NCBI GenBank assembly: GCA_048201935.1 | Contig: DBFBGR010000015.1 | Coordinates: 1 to 64,000, forward strand | Direction of reading: 5' to 3' | Length of the DNA: 64,000 nucleotides | From: MGBC124762 sp048201935 | GTDB lineage: Bacteria > Bacillota > Clostridia > Oscillospirales > Oscillospiraceae | In this document: in pieces, positions 41,876 through 49,958 of the stretch | Layout of the letters: each line of letters begins with the position of its first letter | Position numbering within the stretch: position 1 is the first letter of the stretch | Notes under the pieces: generated by a model | Told to the model about the DNA's origin: nothing | Databases searched by the model: none | The model's input: only the letters and a program-made list of their open reading frames with translations | Position numbers and translations under genes: made by a program

Positions 41876-42544
41876 TTACTTGTACTCGTAGGCGTTGAGC
41901 TTTTTCTCTCCCCACCGCTCCAGCTTGGTGATGAGGGTGGAAAAGAGGAGATAAAAAGCCCCTACTTCCAAGTAAATAGCGAAGGGCTCATAGTAAAAGC
42001 TCACCATCCGCTGGGCCGCCACGAACATCTCGGCCACGGTGATATTGCTCACCAAAGAGGTGTCCTTTAGCATGGAGATCAGGCTGTTGCCCAAAGAGGG
42101 AAAGGCGGTGCGCATAGCCTGGGGCAGCACGATGCGGCGGATGGTCTGCCACCAGGTCAGCCCCGCGCACTCCCCCGCCTCCAGTTGTCCTGCCGGCACC
42201 GATTCCAGCGAGGCCCGGATGGTCTCGGCGCAGTAGGCCGCCTCGTTGAGGCCCAGGGCTACCACACCCGCCACAAAGGCGGGGAGCTTCAGCCCTAGCT
42301 GGCCCAGGCCATAGTAGATGATAAACAACTGCACCAGCAGCGGCGTGCCCCGAAAGACCCATATGTAGAACCGGGAGAGCTGGGTGGCCACCGGCAGCTT
42401 GGCGAACTGGGCCAGGGCCATCACCAGCGCCACCAGCATGGCCAGCGTGAAGGCCAGCGCGGTCATGGGGATGGTCATGGTCAGGCCCGGAATGAGGATA
42501 CGGGTCACACCCTGTATTAAAATGTCCAGCAAACGCTCTGTCAT
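41876..42544 (-). CDS. Polar amino-acid ABC transporter permease
   Basis: 222-residue His/Glu/Gln/Arg-type permease with about five membrane helices and the cytoplasmic EAA loop (EAGECAGLTWWQTIRRIVLP) that contacts the ATPase. The FRGTPLLVQLFIIYYGLGQL segment is typical of cystine and glutamine permeases. First gene of the operon; AAAGGAT precedes the ATG at 42544, a modest ribosome site. A long leader with a strong upstream promoter suggests regulated expression. Confidence 0.93.
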   Translation of the reverse strand: MTERLLDILIQGVTRILIPGLTMTIPMTALAFTLAMLVALVMALAQFAKLPVATQLSRFYIWVFRGTPLLVQLFIIYYGLGQLGLKLPAFVAGVVALGLNEAAYCAETIRASLESVPAGQLEAGECAGLTWWQTIRRIVLPQAMRTAFPSLGNSLISMLKDTSLVSNITVAEMFVAAQRMVSFYYEPFAIYLEVGAFYLLFSTLITKLERWGEKKLNAYEYK

Positions 42545-42672
42545 AGCGTCATCTATCCTTTCGCGCGTAAAGCATCACACAGGCCAACTGACAGCCCTCG
42601 TCAAAGGCGGGGAGCTGTCAGCGAAAGCGTCCTTACAGCGCTTTGTTCCAGGGAACATCTTACCTTTTTTGT
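42545..42672 (-). promoter_or_regulatory. Structured leader of the amino-acid ABC operon
   Basis: About 120 untranslated bases lie between the promoter and the permease ATG. They contain a TGTTCC/GGAACA hairpin near the 5' end and a longer stem with CTGACAGC and GCTGTCAG arms (42583-42618). I do not recognise a known riboswitch; no T-box or S-box consensus is visible. Confidence 0.4.
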
Positions 42673-42702
42673 ATTATAAGGAAACGCTCCCCCATCTGTC
42701 AA
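42673..42702 (-). promoter_or_regulatory. Promoter of the amino-acid ABC operon
   Basis: Minus strand TTGACA (42702-42697), 18-base spacer, TATAAT (42678-42673). Confidence 0.85.
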
Positions 42703-42776
42703 TGCAAAAGAAGACCAATCTACTCGTGTATTTCCCGCCCTTTTCTGGGCGTTTCTCCCACGGTCGCGGGGCACGG

Positions 42777-44420
42777 TCAGCTCTGGGTGAGATCGCTGCC
42801 GTCGGCGGCGGTGTGGGCCACATAGGTCAGATGGTCGCCCAACCGCTCCAGATTGGACACCAGGCTGATGAACACGCCGCTGCTCTCGGGCTTACAGGTC
42901 CCCTCCTTGAGCCGCTGGATGTGGCTCTCGGTCAGCCGCTTGCGGTAGGCGTCCAGCTCCTCCTCCAGCTCGTCCACCTGGAGCAGAAGGGGAAATTCCT
43001 TTTTCTCAAAAAGCTCCCGGGTCACGCCATAGAGCCGCTCCACGCACCCCACCATCTCGCCCAGTTCCTCCTTCACCGCGCCGGAGAACTCCAGCCCACG
43101 CTTGACGCTGCGGCGGGTATACTTGGTCAGGTTGTCGGCGATATCGGCAATGCGCATGACATCGCTGAGGTTGCTATGAAGGTCGGAGATGCTCTGCTCC
43201 TCAGCAAGGCCGCTCTGGGCGGACAGGCGAACCAGGTAGTTCACCGCGTCCCGGTAGACCTCCCCCGCCCTGCCGATGCGGGTCTGGACGGGCTCGATGA
43301 GGCTCTCGTCCTTTTGCTCAAAGGCCCGGTAGGCGGTGCGGAAGGCGTCCATCGCCATGTCGCTGAGGCGCAGGGTCTCCTTCTCCAACTGGGCGATGGC
43401 CAGGGCCGGAGAGGAGAACATACGCTCGTCCAGGAAGGTATCCGCCCCGGCCGCCGACTTGCCCCGGACCAGGAGCTGGGAGAGCTTGACGAACAGGCCG
43501 CAGAAGGGCAGGAAAATGACGGTGCAGGCCACGTTGAAGAAGGTGTGGAACATAGCGATCTGGGTGGCGGGAGCGGCAAACCACCGCTGGAAGGTCACCG
43601 CCATGAACGACGGCCAGCACAGCAGCAAAACGAAGAAGATGGCCGAACCGAAGGTGTTGAACATCAGGTGGATGAGGCTGGTGCGCCGGGCGTTGGCCCC
43701 CGCGCCGAAGGAGGACATCAGCGCGGTGACGCAGGAGCCGATGTTGGTGCCCAGGATGATATAGAGCACCTCGTTTCCCCCGGTGCCAATGGTCAGCCCC
43801 GCCACCGACATGGCGATGATCACCGAGGTAATGGCCGAGCTGGACTGGACCAGGGCGGTAAGCACCACGCCGATGAGGAGCAGTAAAATGGGGTTGCTCA
43901 CCGTCTCAAAAAGCACCTGGATGCTGTCACGGTTGGCCTTCATAGCCTCGGACATCAGCCCCAGCCCCGCGAAGATAAGCCCCAGGCCAGCCAGGATAAA
44001 GCCCGTTTTCTTCACCGAGTCCCGCTTGCACACCATGGTCATCAGGATACCGATGAAGATAAAGGCCTGGACGTAGGTGGTGACGGGGAACGCGCTGAGG
44101 GCGGCGATCTGGGCGGTGATGGTGGTGCCGATGTTGGCCCCCATGATCATGGCCGTAGCCTGGTAGAGGTTGACAATGCCCACGTTGACAAAGCCCACGA
44201 TGAGCACGGTGGTGACCCCCGAGCTCTGGATGAGGGCCGTGGCCGCCGCGCCCACGCCCACGTTCACCAGCCGCTTGTCCGCCGTGCGGCTAAAGAGGCC
44301 CCGGATGCGCTCGGTGGCCAACTGCTCGATGTTGGCTGTCAGCAGGTGGACGCCCACCAAAAACACCCCCGTGCCCGCCAGCAGCTTGACGATAAACAAA
44401 ACCAGTTCTTGTCCGCTCAT
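42777..44420 (-). CDS. Na+/phosphate cotransporter (NptA type) with C-terminal PhoU-like domain
   Basis: 547 residues from the ATG at 44420 (GAGGGAAGG upstream); a longer upstream frame would run through the riboswitch terminator and is rejected. Residues 1-320 are the two-repeat Na/Pi-cotransporter fold with the duplicated QSSS-type motifs (AATALIQSSGVTTVL and LTALVQSSSAITSVI) and GANIGTT / GTNIGSC. Residues about 345-547 are a PhoU-like helical domain. Such proteins import phosphate with sodium, though some may export. A yybP-ykoY-type riboswitch and terminator lie directly upstream, implying control by Mn2+ rather than phosphate. Confidence 0.93.
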   Translation of the reverse strand: MSGQELVLFIVKLLAGTGVFLVGVHLLTANIEQLATERIRGLFSRTADKRLVNVGVGAAATALIQSSGVTTVLIVGFVNVGIVNLYQATAMIMGANIGTTITAQIAALSAFPVTTYVQAFIFIGILMTMVCKRDSVKKTGFILAGLGLIFAGLGLMSEAMKANRDSIQVLFETVSNPILLLLIGVVLTALVQSSSAITSVIIAMSVAGLTIGTGGNEVLYIILGTNIGSCVTALMSSFGAGANARRTSLIHLMFNTFGSAIFFVLLLCWPSFMAVTFQRWFAAPATQIAMFHTFFNVACTVIFLPFCGLFVKLSQLLVRGKSAAGADTFLDERMFSSPALAIAQLEKETLRLSDMAMDAFRTAYRAFEQKDESLIEPVQTRIGRAGEVYRDAVNYLVRLSAQSGLAEEQSISDLHSNLSDVMRIADIADNLTKYTRRSVKRGLEFSGAVKEELGEMVGCVERLYGVTRELFEKKEFPLLLQVDELEEELDAYRKRLTESHIQRLKEGTCKPESSGVFISLVSNLERLGDHLTYVAHTAADGSDLTQS

Positions 44421-44456
44421 GGCCTTCCCTCGCCTTTCCTTTGTGTACTCTAGGAT

Positions 44457-44499
44457 AAAAAAAGAGACCTCACCGCACATCCAACCACGGCAAAGTCTC
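44457..44499 (-). terminator. Riboswitch-controlled terminator before the Na/phosphate cotransporter gene
   Basis: Minus strand GAGACTTTGCCG (44499-44488) pairs with CGGTGAGGTCTC (44475-44464), including G-U pairs, and is followed by seven U. The 5' arm is also the 3' conserved strand of the aptamer, so ligand binding would prevent termination. Confidence 0.8.
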
Positions 44500-44582
44500 G
44501 CCATTTCACAGCGCGCCGGGCCCGGTGGCCGTATTGACGACGCGCCAACGCGGACCCTCCGCGCAGGCTACTCCCCTTGTTG
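44489..44582 (-). promoter_or_regulatory. yybP-ykoY-type (Mn2+-sensing) riboswitch aptamer
   Basis: The minus strand has the conserved elements in the right order: AAGGGGAGTAGC (GGGGAGTAGC at 44577-44568), a variable stem, GTCGTCAATACGG (44541-44529), the CCCGGCGCGC side of the paired region, and GGCGAGACTTTGCC (44502-44489). These match the loop 1 and loop 3 motifs that bind Mn2+ in this class. The last element doubles as the terminator arm, giving a transcriptional ON switch. Recognised from memory of the family; no covariance search was run. Confidence 0.8.
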
Positions 44583-44653
44583 GTCTCAGTTTACACATTT
44601 TTCCGCAAAAAGTCAAGGCTGATTCACTTTTTTGTCTGCGGCCTCTCCCCTGG

Positions 44654-44698
44654 TCAAGAAAAAGCGCATGGGGACTGTTCCCACGCGCTCTTTTTGCA
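44654..44698 (-). terminator. Terminator of the flavodoxin gene
   Basis: Minus strand GCGCGTGGGAACAGTCCCCATGCGC hairpin followed by TTTTTC, just downstream of the stop at 44709. Confidence 0.8.
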
Positions 44699-44708
44699 GG
44701 TCCCCGTC

Positions 44709-45911
44709 CTACTGGGCCAGGGCGTAGGTGATGGACACGTCGCCGCCGCCCAAATGGTCCTTCAACTGGGACAGGTCGCCCTCCAGCTTGCCCAGGCGGG
44801 TAAAGTTCCAGGAGTTGGTGGCATAGTAGAGACACACGCTGCTGCCCTGGTACAGGATAAGGTCGCCGGGGACGGTGTCAATCTGGGTGTTGGTCTCCAC
44901 GATGGTGGTCCCTAAGGGACCGACCTTTTCAAAGCTCCCGTAGTCGTGGGCGGCGATGGTCACCGCCCCGCCCTGCTGACGCAGATAGGCCACGAAAGCG
45001 TCCACCGAGGGATTGTCCGCCAGGGCGGCGGTGTAGCTGCGGCCATTGAAGGACACCTGCAGCTTCGTCACAACAGCCTCCTCCTTCTTCAAGTCCAGTC
45101 CCAGGCTGTCCACCCAGGCGTCTATATCGCTCTGGCTCACGCTGTTGGCGAAGCGGCGGCCGGTCACCCAGGTGGCCTCGCTCCCCACCAAAGACTTGAT
45201 GGTGCTGTCGTTATAGGGGCTGGAGCCGCTGGTGCAGAAGGGCACGATGGTCTTCCCTGTCCAGTCGTAGCTCTCCAGGAGAGTGTGGATGATCTTGGGG
45301 GCCTTGCCCCACCAGATGGGGTATCCCAGGAACACCACGTCGTAGCTGTCCCAGTCCTCCACTCCGCCGGCGATGGCGGGCCGGGCATCGGGGTCGTTTT
45401 GCTCCCGGTTGGCCCGGCAGTCGCTGTTGTAGTTCAGGTCCGCCGAGGTATAGGGGACCTCCGGGACGATCTCATAGAGGTCCGCTCCGGCGGCCTGGGC
45501 CAGCTTTTCCGCCACGCCCTTGGTATTGTTGGTGCAGGAAAAATAAGCCACCAGCGTCTTGCCCGTCTCCCCCGTCTCGCCCCCGGGCAGGGTCAGCTCC
45601 GCCGGCGGCATCAACGGCGCGGCGGTCTCGCCGTCCAGCACAAATGCCTTATAGACCGCGTCCTCCGGCAGCTCCCGGAAAAAATCCGATACGGCGGTGA
45701 CAGCGCCTCGAAGGAGCTGGGTAAAGGCGCAGGCGACCATCTGGCCACCTTGGTACGCGGCGGTGACCAACGTGCCCTCGGGCACATTGTCCAGCGCCAG
45801 CTCCAGCCGCCCTTCCTCCGCCCGGGTCACCTGGACCGACGCCTCCGCGGCGCAGGCGTTCAACGGCATCAGACACACAAGGGCCAACAAAATAGCGGTA
45901 AGCTTTTTCAT
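44709..45911 (-). CDS. Exported flavodoxin with cyclophilin-like C-terminal domain
   Basis: 400 residues; GGGAGGAACGAGC precedes the ATG at 45911. The N-terminus (MKKLTAILLALVCLMPLNAC) is an export or lipoprotein signal with a possible lipobox LNAC. A small domain (about 25-110) is followed by a flavodoxin fold (about 118-280) with the FMN-phosphate loop YFSCTNNTKGVAEKLA, the GYPIWWGKAP loop and FCTSGSSPYNDS. A cyclophilin-like domain (about 283-400: VSFNGRSYTAALADNPSVDA onward) closes it. Flavodoxins are normally cytoplasmic electron carriers, so an exported one suggests extracellular redox work; its partner is not visible. Own promoter and terminator. Confidence 0.88.
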   Translation of the reverse strand: MKKLTAILLALVCLMPLNACAAEASVQVTRAEEGRLELALDNVPEGTLVTAAYQGGQMVACAFTQLLRGAVTAVSDFFRELPEDAVYKAFVLDGETAAPLMPPAELTLPGGETGETGKTLVAYFSCTNNTKGVAEKLAQAAGADLYEIVPEVPYTSADLNYNSDCRANREQNDPDARPAIAGGVEDWDSYDVVFLGYPIWWGKAPKIIHTLLESYDWTGKTIVPFCTSGSSPYNDSTIKSLVGSEATWVTGRRFANSVSQSDIDAWVDSLGLDLKKEEAVVTKLQVSFNGRSYTAALADNPSVDAFVAYLRQQGGAVTIAAHDYGSFEKVGPLGTTIVETNTQIDTVPGDLILYQGSSVCLYYATNSWNFTRLGKLEGDLSQLKDHLGGGDVSITYALAQ

Positions 45912-45944
45912 GCTCGTTCCTCCCTGCTGTTTTGGTTGGTCCCC

Positions 45945-45973
45945 ATTATATAGTGGTCTTTGTAAAATATCAA
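45945..45973 (-). promoter_or_regulatory. Promoter of the flavodoxin gene
   Basis: Minus strand TTGATA (45973-45968), 17-base spacer, TATAAT (45950-45945). Confidence 0.8.
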
Positions 45974-45995
45974 ATACTTATGTTTTATGGAATAT

Positions 45996-46030
45996 TATGC
46001 CCGGCAGGTATAGTATACCTGCCGGGCATA
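45996..46030. terminator. Perfect 17-bp palindrome, terminator of the isomerase-kinase operon
   Basis: TATGCCCGGCAGGTATA (45996-46012), a single G, then TATACCTGCCGGGCATA (46014-46030). It lies 22 bases beyond the isomerase stop and isolates that operon from the flavodoxin promoter. The following U tract is weak. Confidence 0.75.
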
Positions 46031-46051
46031 TCTCCCCAAAGCAGCGAGTGC

Positions 46052-47536
46052 TCAGGCCCAGGGGTTCTCCGTGCGGTAGGGCAGGCCCTTGGGTTGGTTG
46101 TAGGCGATGTCCCGGATACCCAGGAGCTTGAAGACCTCGAAGAGGGTCTTGCCGTAGTGGCCGAAGGCCACGGCTCCGTGGTGGGGGTAGCGCTTTTGGA
46201 TGAGAACATGGCGGTAGAAGCGGCCCATCTCGTGGATGGCGAAGACGCCGATGCCGCCAAAGGAGCCGGTGGGCACGTCCAGCACCTCGCCCTGGGCGAT
46301 GTAGGAGCGCAGACGGCCCTCGCTGTCGCACTGGAGGCGGTAGAAGGTAATGTCGCCGGCGGCGATATCACCCTCCAAAGTGCCCCGGGTGAAATCGGGC
46401 TGGCCGCCGTTTTCCAGCAGGCGGTTCTGGATGAGCTGATACTTCACCGCCCGGTCGGCGCACATCTTGCAACTGGGGGTGTTGCCGCAGTGGAAGCCCA
46501 TGAAGGTGTCGGTGAGGCTGTAATCGTAGCGGCCACGGATCTTCTCCTCCCACAAGCTGGCGGGGACGGAGTTGTTGATGTCCAGCAGGGTCACCGCGTC
46601 CTGGGAGACGCAGGCGCCGATGTACTCACTCAGCGCGCCGTAAACGTCCACCTCGCAGGCCACGGGGATGCCCCGGGCGGCCAGGCGGGAGTTGACGTAG
46701 CAGGGCTCGAAGCCGAAGGCCTCGGGGAAGGCGGGCCAGCACTTGTCGGCAAAGGCCACATACTTGCGAGCACCCTTATGGTTCTCCGCCCAGTCCAGCA
46801 ATGTCAATTCAAACTGGGCCATGCGCTCGAGCAGGTCCTCGTAGTATCTCCCCTCGCCCAGCTCCTGGCGCATATCGGCGCAGACCTCGGCGATGCGGGG
46901 GTCCCCGGCGTGCTGCTTGTAGCTCACCAGCAGGTCCAGCTCCGAGTTCTCCTCGATCTCCACCCCCAGGTCGTAAAGGCCCTTGATGGGGGCGTTGCAG
47001 GCAAAGAAGTCCTGGGGCCGGGGGCCGAAGGTGATGATCTTCAGGTTCTTCACGCCGATGACCGCCCGGGCGATGGGCACGAATTCCTGGATCATGCGAA
47101 CGCAGTCCTGGGCCGTGCCCACGGGATACTCCGGGATGTAGGCAGGCAGCCACCGCATCCCCAGGTTGTAGGAGCAGTTGAGCATGCCGCAGTAGGCGTC
47201 GCCACGGCCATTGATGAGGTCGCCGTCTCCCTCGGCGGCGGCGATGTACATGGTGGGGCCGTCGTAGCGGAAGAGCTTGGCCATCAGCGTCTCCGGCGTC
47301 TCCGGGCCGAAGTTGCCCAAAAAGACCACCAGAGCGTTGCAGCCATTGGCCTTCACGTCGGCCACCGCCTTGACCGCGTCCTTCTCATTCTCCACGGTGA
47401 TGGGGCACTCGTAGAGGTCCTGGCCGGGGTAGGCCGCGGCGATGTTCTTGCGCCGCTGGGTGCTCAGGGCCACGGGAAAGCAGTCCCGGCTAACGGCGAC
47501 GAGGCCCAGCTTCACCTGAGGGATGTTGGTCATCAT
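46052..47536 (-). CDS. L-fucose/L-arabinose isomerase-family protein
   Basis: 494 residues; GGAGGAATCTGTT precedes the ATG at 47536. It has the fucose-isomerase-like fold of aldose-ketose isomerases: N-terminal Rossmann-like half (LGLVAVSRDCF, NALVVFLGNFGPE), a middle domain (ENSELDLLVSY) and C-terminal half with metal-ligand candidates in EVDVYGALSEYIG, LLDINN and GFHCGNTPS. It follows a xylulokinase gene by 51 bases, so its ketose product is probably phosphorylated by that kinase. Which aldose it uses (xylose, arabinose or fucose-like) cannot be read from sequence. No sugar transporter is adjacent. Confidence 0.85.
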   Translation of the reverse strand: MMTNIPQVKLGLVAVSRDCFPVALSTQRRKNIAAAYPGQDLYECPITVENEKDAVKAVADVKANGCNALVVFLGNFGPETPETLMAKLFRYDGPTMYIAAAEGDGDLINGRGDAYCGMLNCSYNLGMRWLPAYIPEYPVGTAQDCVRMIQEFVPIARAVIGVKNLKIITFGPRPQDFFACNAPIKGLYDLGVEIEENSELDLLVSYKQHAGDPRIAEVCADMRQELGEGRYYEDLLERMAQFELTLLDWAENHKGARKYVAFADKCWPAFPEAFGFEPCYVNSRLAARGIPVACEVDVYGALSEYIGACVSQDAVTLLDINNSVPASLWEEKIRGRYDYSLTDTFMGFHCGNTPSCKMCADRAVKYQLIQNRLLENGGQPDFTRGTLEGDIAAGDITFYRLQCDSEGRLRSYIAQGEVLDVPTGSFGGIGVFAIHEMGRFYRHVLIQKRYPHHGAVAFGHYGKTLFEVFKLLGIRDIAYNQPKGLPYRTENPWA

Positions 47537-47587
47537 AACAGATTCCTCCTTTTATGTGTTGGCCGCCTCGGGGCGGCGCGGGTATCC

Positions 47588-49069
47588 TTAACGCAGCTTG
47601 GGAAAGAGCTCCCGCATGGCGGGATAAATGGCCTGGAATTTGCGGTATTGGGTCTCGTAACGCCGGGCCAGCTCCGGGTCAGGGACGGTGGTTTCCGCCA
47701 CTTGGACCAGAGCGTGGCAGACGGCCTCCACGCTCTCGTATTCCCCGCAGGCCACCATAGCCAGCATGGCCCCGCCCATACCCGGGCCCTGCTCGGAGAC
47801 GGGGACGCTGAGTTCCATATTCAGCACGTTGGCCAGAATTTTCCGCCATAACGGGCTCTTGGCCCCGCCGCCGCAGAGCATGCTCTTGTCCACCCGAAGG
47901 CCCAGAGACCGGGCCACCTCCACACTGTCTCGAAGGGCAAAGGCCACGCCCTCCAACGCCGCCTGGGTCATATCCGCCCGGGTGGTATCCATGCTCATGC
48001 CCACAAAGGCCCCCCGGGCGTTTGTGTCGTTGATGGGGCTGCGCTCGCCCATGAGATAGGGCAGGAAAAACACCGGGTCTCGGCCCAGTTTTTCCTCTGA
48101 GATGGGCGCTTGCTCGGCGGCGTAGTCCTGGGTCTGGAAAACATCCTCCATGAGCCACTTGTTGCAGCTGGCCGCGCAGAGCATACAGCCCATCAGGTGA
48201 TAATGCCCGTCGGCGTGGGCAAAGGCGTGGAGGGCGTTGTGGGGGTCCACACCGAATTTTTCGCTGGAGATGAACACCGTCCCCGAGGTGCCCAGGGAGA
48301 TGTTGCACGCGCCGTCGCCCACCGTGCCCGTGCCCACCGCGGCGGCGGCGTTGTCCCCCGCTCCGGCGCAGACCGTCACGCTCTCGCTGAGGCCCAGGGC
48401 CTGGGCGATGTCCGGCTTCAGCGTCCCCACCTTCTCATAGCTCTCAAAGAGCCGGGGCATCTGCTCTTCCCGAACGCCGCACAGCGCCAGCATCTCCGGC
48501 GACCAGCGCTTATGCGCCACGTCCAGCAGGAGCATACCGCTGGCGTCGGAATAATCGGTGCAGTGGACGCCGGTGAGGATGTAGTTGATGTAGTCCTTGG
48601 GCAACATCACCTTGGCGATGCGCGCGAAATTCTCAGGCTCGTTTTCCCGCAACCACAGCAGCTTGGGGACGGTAAAGCCCGCGAAGGCGATGTTGGCGGT
48701 GCGCTGGGACAAAACGTCCTTGCCCACCACGGTGTTGAGGTAGTCTACCTCCTTGGCGGTGCGGCCATCGTTCCAGAGGATGGCCGGGCGGATGACCCGG
48801 TCCTGGTCGTCCAGCACCACCAGTCCGTGCATCTGCCCGCCGGCGCCGATGCCCGCCACAAGGCTTGCATCAAAGCCCTCCAGCAGCTTGGGGATGAGCG
48901 TCAGCACCGCACGCTTCCAGTCCTCCGGGTCCTGCTGGGCCCAGCCGGGCTGGGGGAACTCCAGGGGATAGTCCAGCGAGAGCTGGTTGTGGATCGCGCC
49001 CTGGCCGTCCATCAGCAGCAGCTTCACCGCCGAGGTGCCCAGGTCTATGCCGATATAGTACATCCCCAT
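47588..49069 (-). CDS. xylB: Xylulokinase (FGGY family)
   Basis: 493 residues from ATG 49069 (ATG 49063, MYYIGIDLG, is an equally good start with more normal spacing from AAGGGG). FGGY sugar-kinase fold: phosphate-1 loop YIGIDLGTSAVKLLL, the xylulokinase GIGAGGQMHGLVVLD and ILWNDGRTAKEV motifs, catalytic Asp in CAGAGDNAAAAVGTG, and ATP-binding LCGGGAKSPLWRKI. It makes D-xylulose 5-phosphate for the pentose phosphate pathway. First gene of a two-gene operon with the isomerase-family gene, with its own promoter facing away from the PNPOx-fold gene. Confidence 0.93.
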   Translation of the reverse strand: MGMYYIGIDLGTSAVKLLLMDGQGAIHNQLSLDYPLEFPQPGWAQQDPEDWKRAVLTLIPKLLEGFDASLVAGIGAGGQMHGLVVLDDQDRVIRPAILWNDGRTAKEVDYLNTVVGKDVLSQRTANIAFAGFTVPKLLWLRENEPENFARIAKVMLPKDYINYILTGVHCTDYSDASGMLLLDVAHKRWSPEMLALCGVREEQMPRLFESYEKVGTLKPDIAQALGLSESVTVCAGAGDNAAAAVGTGTVGDGACNISLGTSGTVFISSEKFGVDPHNALHAFAHADGHYHLMGCMLCAASCNKWLMEDVFQTQDYAAEQAPISEEKLGRDPVFFLPYLMGERSPINDTNARGAFVGMSMDTTRADMTQAALEGVAFALRDSVEVARSLGLRVDKSMLCGGGAKSPLWRKILANVLNMELSVPVSEQGPGMGGAMLAMVACGEYESVEAVCHALVQVAETTVPDPELARRYETQYRKFQAIYPAMRELFPKLR

Positions 49070-49095
49070 CACGCCCCTTGCCATATTCTAGTCCT

Positions 49096-49124
49096 ATTCT
49101 ACTAAACAGCCAGTCCTAAGTCAA
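49096..49124 (-). promoter_or_regulatory. Promoter of the xylB operon
   Basis: Minus strand TTGACT (49124-49119), 17-base spacer, TAGAAT (49101-49096). Confidence 0.65.
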
Positions 49125-49139
49125 GGTATGCGCCGGGCA

Positions 49140-49167
49140 TTGACCGTAGAAAAAAACGTGGTACAAT
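49140..49167 (+). promoter_or_regulatory. Promoter of the PNPOx-fold gene
   Basis: TTGACC (49140-49145), 16-base spacer, TACAAT (49162-49167). Confidence 0.75.
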
Positions 49168-49195
49168 AGAAGCAGAGAAAAAGGAGGTGGGTCCC

Positions 49196-49666
49196 ATGTT
49201 CCGACCCATGCGCAGACACAAACAGGCCCTGACCCCGGAGCAGTGCGTCCGGGTGCTGGAGGGCGAGCCCCGGGGCGTTTTGTCCGTCCACGGCGAGGAC
49301 GGCTATCCCTACGGCTTTCCCATGGACCATCTCTACTTAGACGGCAAGCTCTACTTCCACTGCGCCCGCCAGGGCCACAAGCTGGACGCGCTGCGCGCCG
49401 ACGACCGGGCCGGCTACTGCGTCATGGACCAGGGCTTTCGCCGTGAGGGCGAGTGGGCGCTGAACATCCAGAGCGTCATCGTCTTTGGCCGGGTGCGCAA
49501 GGTGGAGGACCCCGCCCGGCGAGAGCACATCGCCCGTGAGCTGGGGCTGAAATACTACCCCTCGGCCCAAGAGGTAGAAAAGGAGCTGGCCCAGGCCCTG
49601 GACCGGGCGGAGCTTTTGGAGCTCTCCATCGAGCATATGACGGGCAAGCTGGTGAACGAGTCGTGA
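49196..49666 (+). CDS. Pyridoxamine 5'-phosphate oxidase-fold (nitroimidazole-resistance-like) flavoprotein
   Basis: 156 residues; the ATG at 49196 follows AGGAGG by 8 bases and is preferred over an upstream GTG at 49187. Split-barrel FMN-binding fold: LEGEPRGVLSVHGEDGYPYG, MDHLYLDGKLYFHCARQGHK and the AGYCVMDQG strand are typical of the family often called NimA-like or PNPOx-like, which reduce small molecules with FMN. The substrate is unknown. The stop overlaps the start of the GIY-YIG gene (GTGA). Confidence 0.9.
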   Translation: MFRPMRRHKQALTPEQCVRVLEGEPRGVLSVHGEDGYPYGFPMDHLYLDGKLYFHCARQGHKLDALRADDRAGYCVMDQGFRREGEWALNIQSVIVFGRVRKVEDPARREHIARELGLKYYPSAQEVEKELAQALDRAELLELSIEHMTGKLVNES

Positions 49667-49923
49667 GCGAATATGTGGTCTACATCCTCCGCTGCGGCGA
49701 CGGCACTCTCTACACCGGCTGCACCAACGACCTTTCAAAGCGCCTGGCGGCCCACCAGTCGGGCAAGGGGGCCAAGTATACAAGGACCCGGCTACCGGTG
49801 GAGCTGGTCTACTTTGAGCCCGCCGCCGACCGCTCTGCGGCCCTTCGGCGGGAGCTGGCGGTGAAGGCCCTCACCCGGCAGCAGAAGCTGGCGCTCATCC
49901 ATACGCATAAAGAGACCCGCTGA
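49663..49923 (+). CDS. GIY-YIG nuclease domain protein (UPF0213/YhbQ type)
   Basis: 86 residues with a GTG start overlapping the upstream stop. Single GIY-YIG domain: the motif appears as VVYILRCGDGTLYTGCTNDL, with catalytic Arg in LSKRLAAHQSGKGAKYT and Glu near LRRELAVK. Small UPF0213 proteins are thought to act in DNA repair or nucleic acid cleavage; the role is not established. It is translationally coupled to the PNPOx-fold gene. Confidence 0.93.
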   Translation: MSEYVVYILRCGDGTLYTGCTNDLSKRLAAHQSGKGAKYTRTRLPVELVYFEPAADRSAALRRELAVKALTRQQKLALIHTHKETR

Positions 49924-49941
49924 CTGGCAGCGGGTCTCTTT
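49909..49941. terminator. Terminator shared by the GIY-YIG and citrate synthase genes
   Basis: AAAGAGACCCGCTG (49909-49922) and CAGCGGGTCTCTTT (49928-49941). The 5' arm includes the last codons of the GIY-YIG gene; the convergent citrate synthase gene ends at 49959. Confidence 0.85.
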
Positions 49942-49958
49942 GTATGTATGACGCAGCG

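Noticed and set aside
42545..42672. SAM or T-box riboswitch in the leader of the amino-acid ABC operon
   Set aside because: Hairpins are present but none of the conserved S-box or T-box sequence elements could be found.
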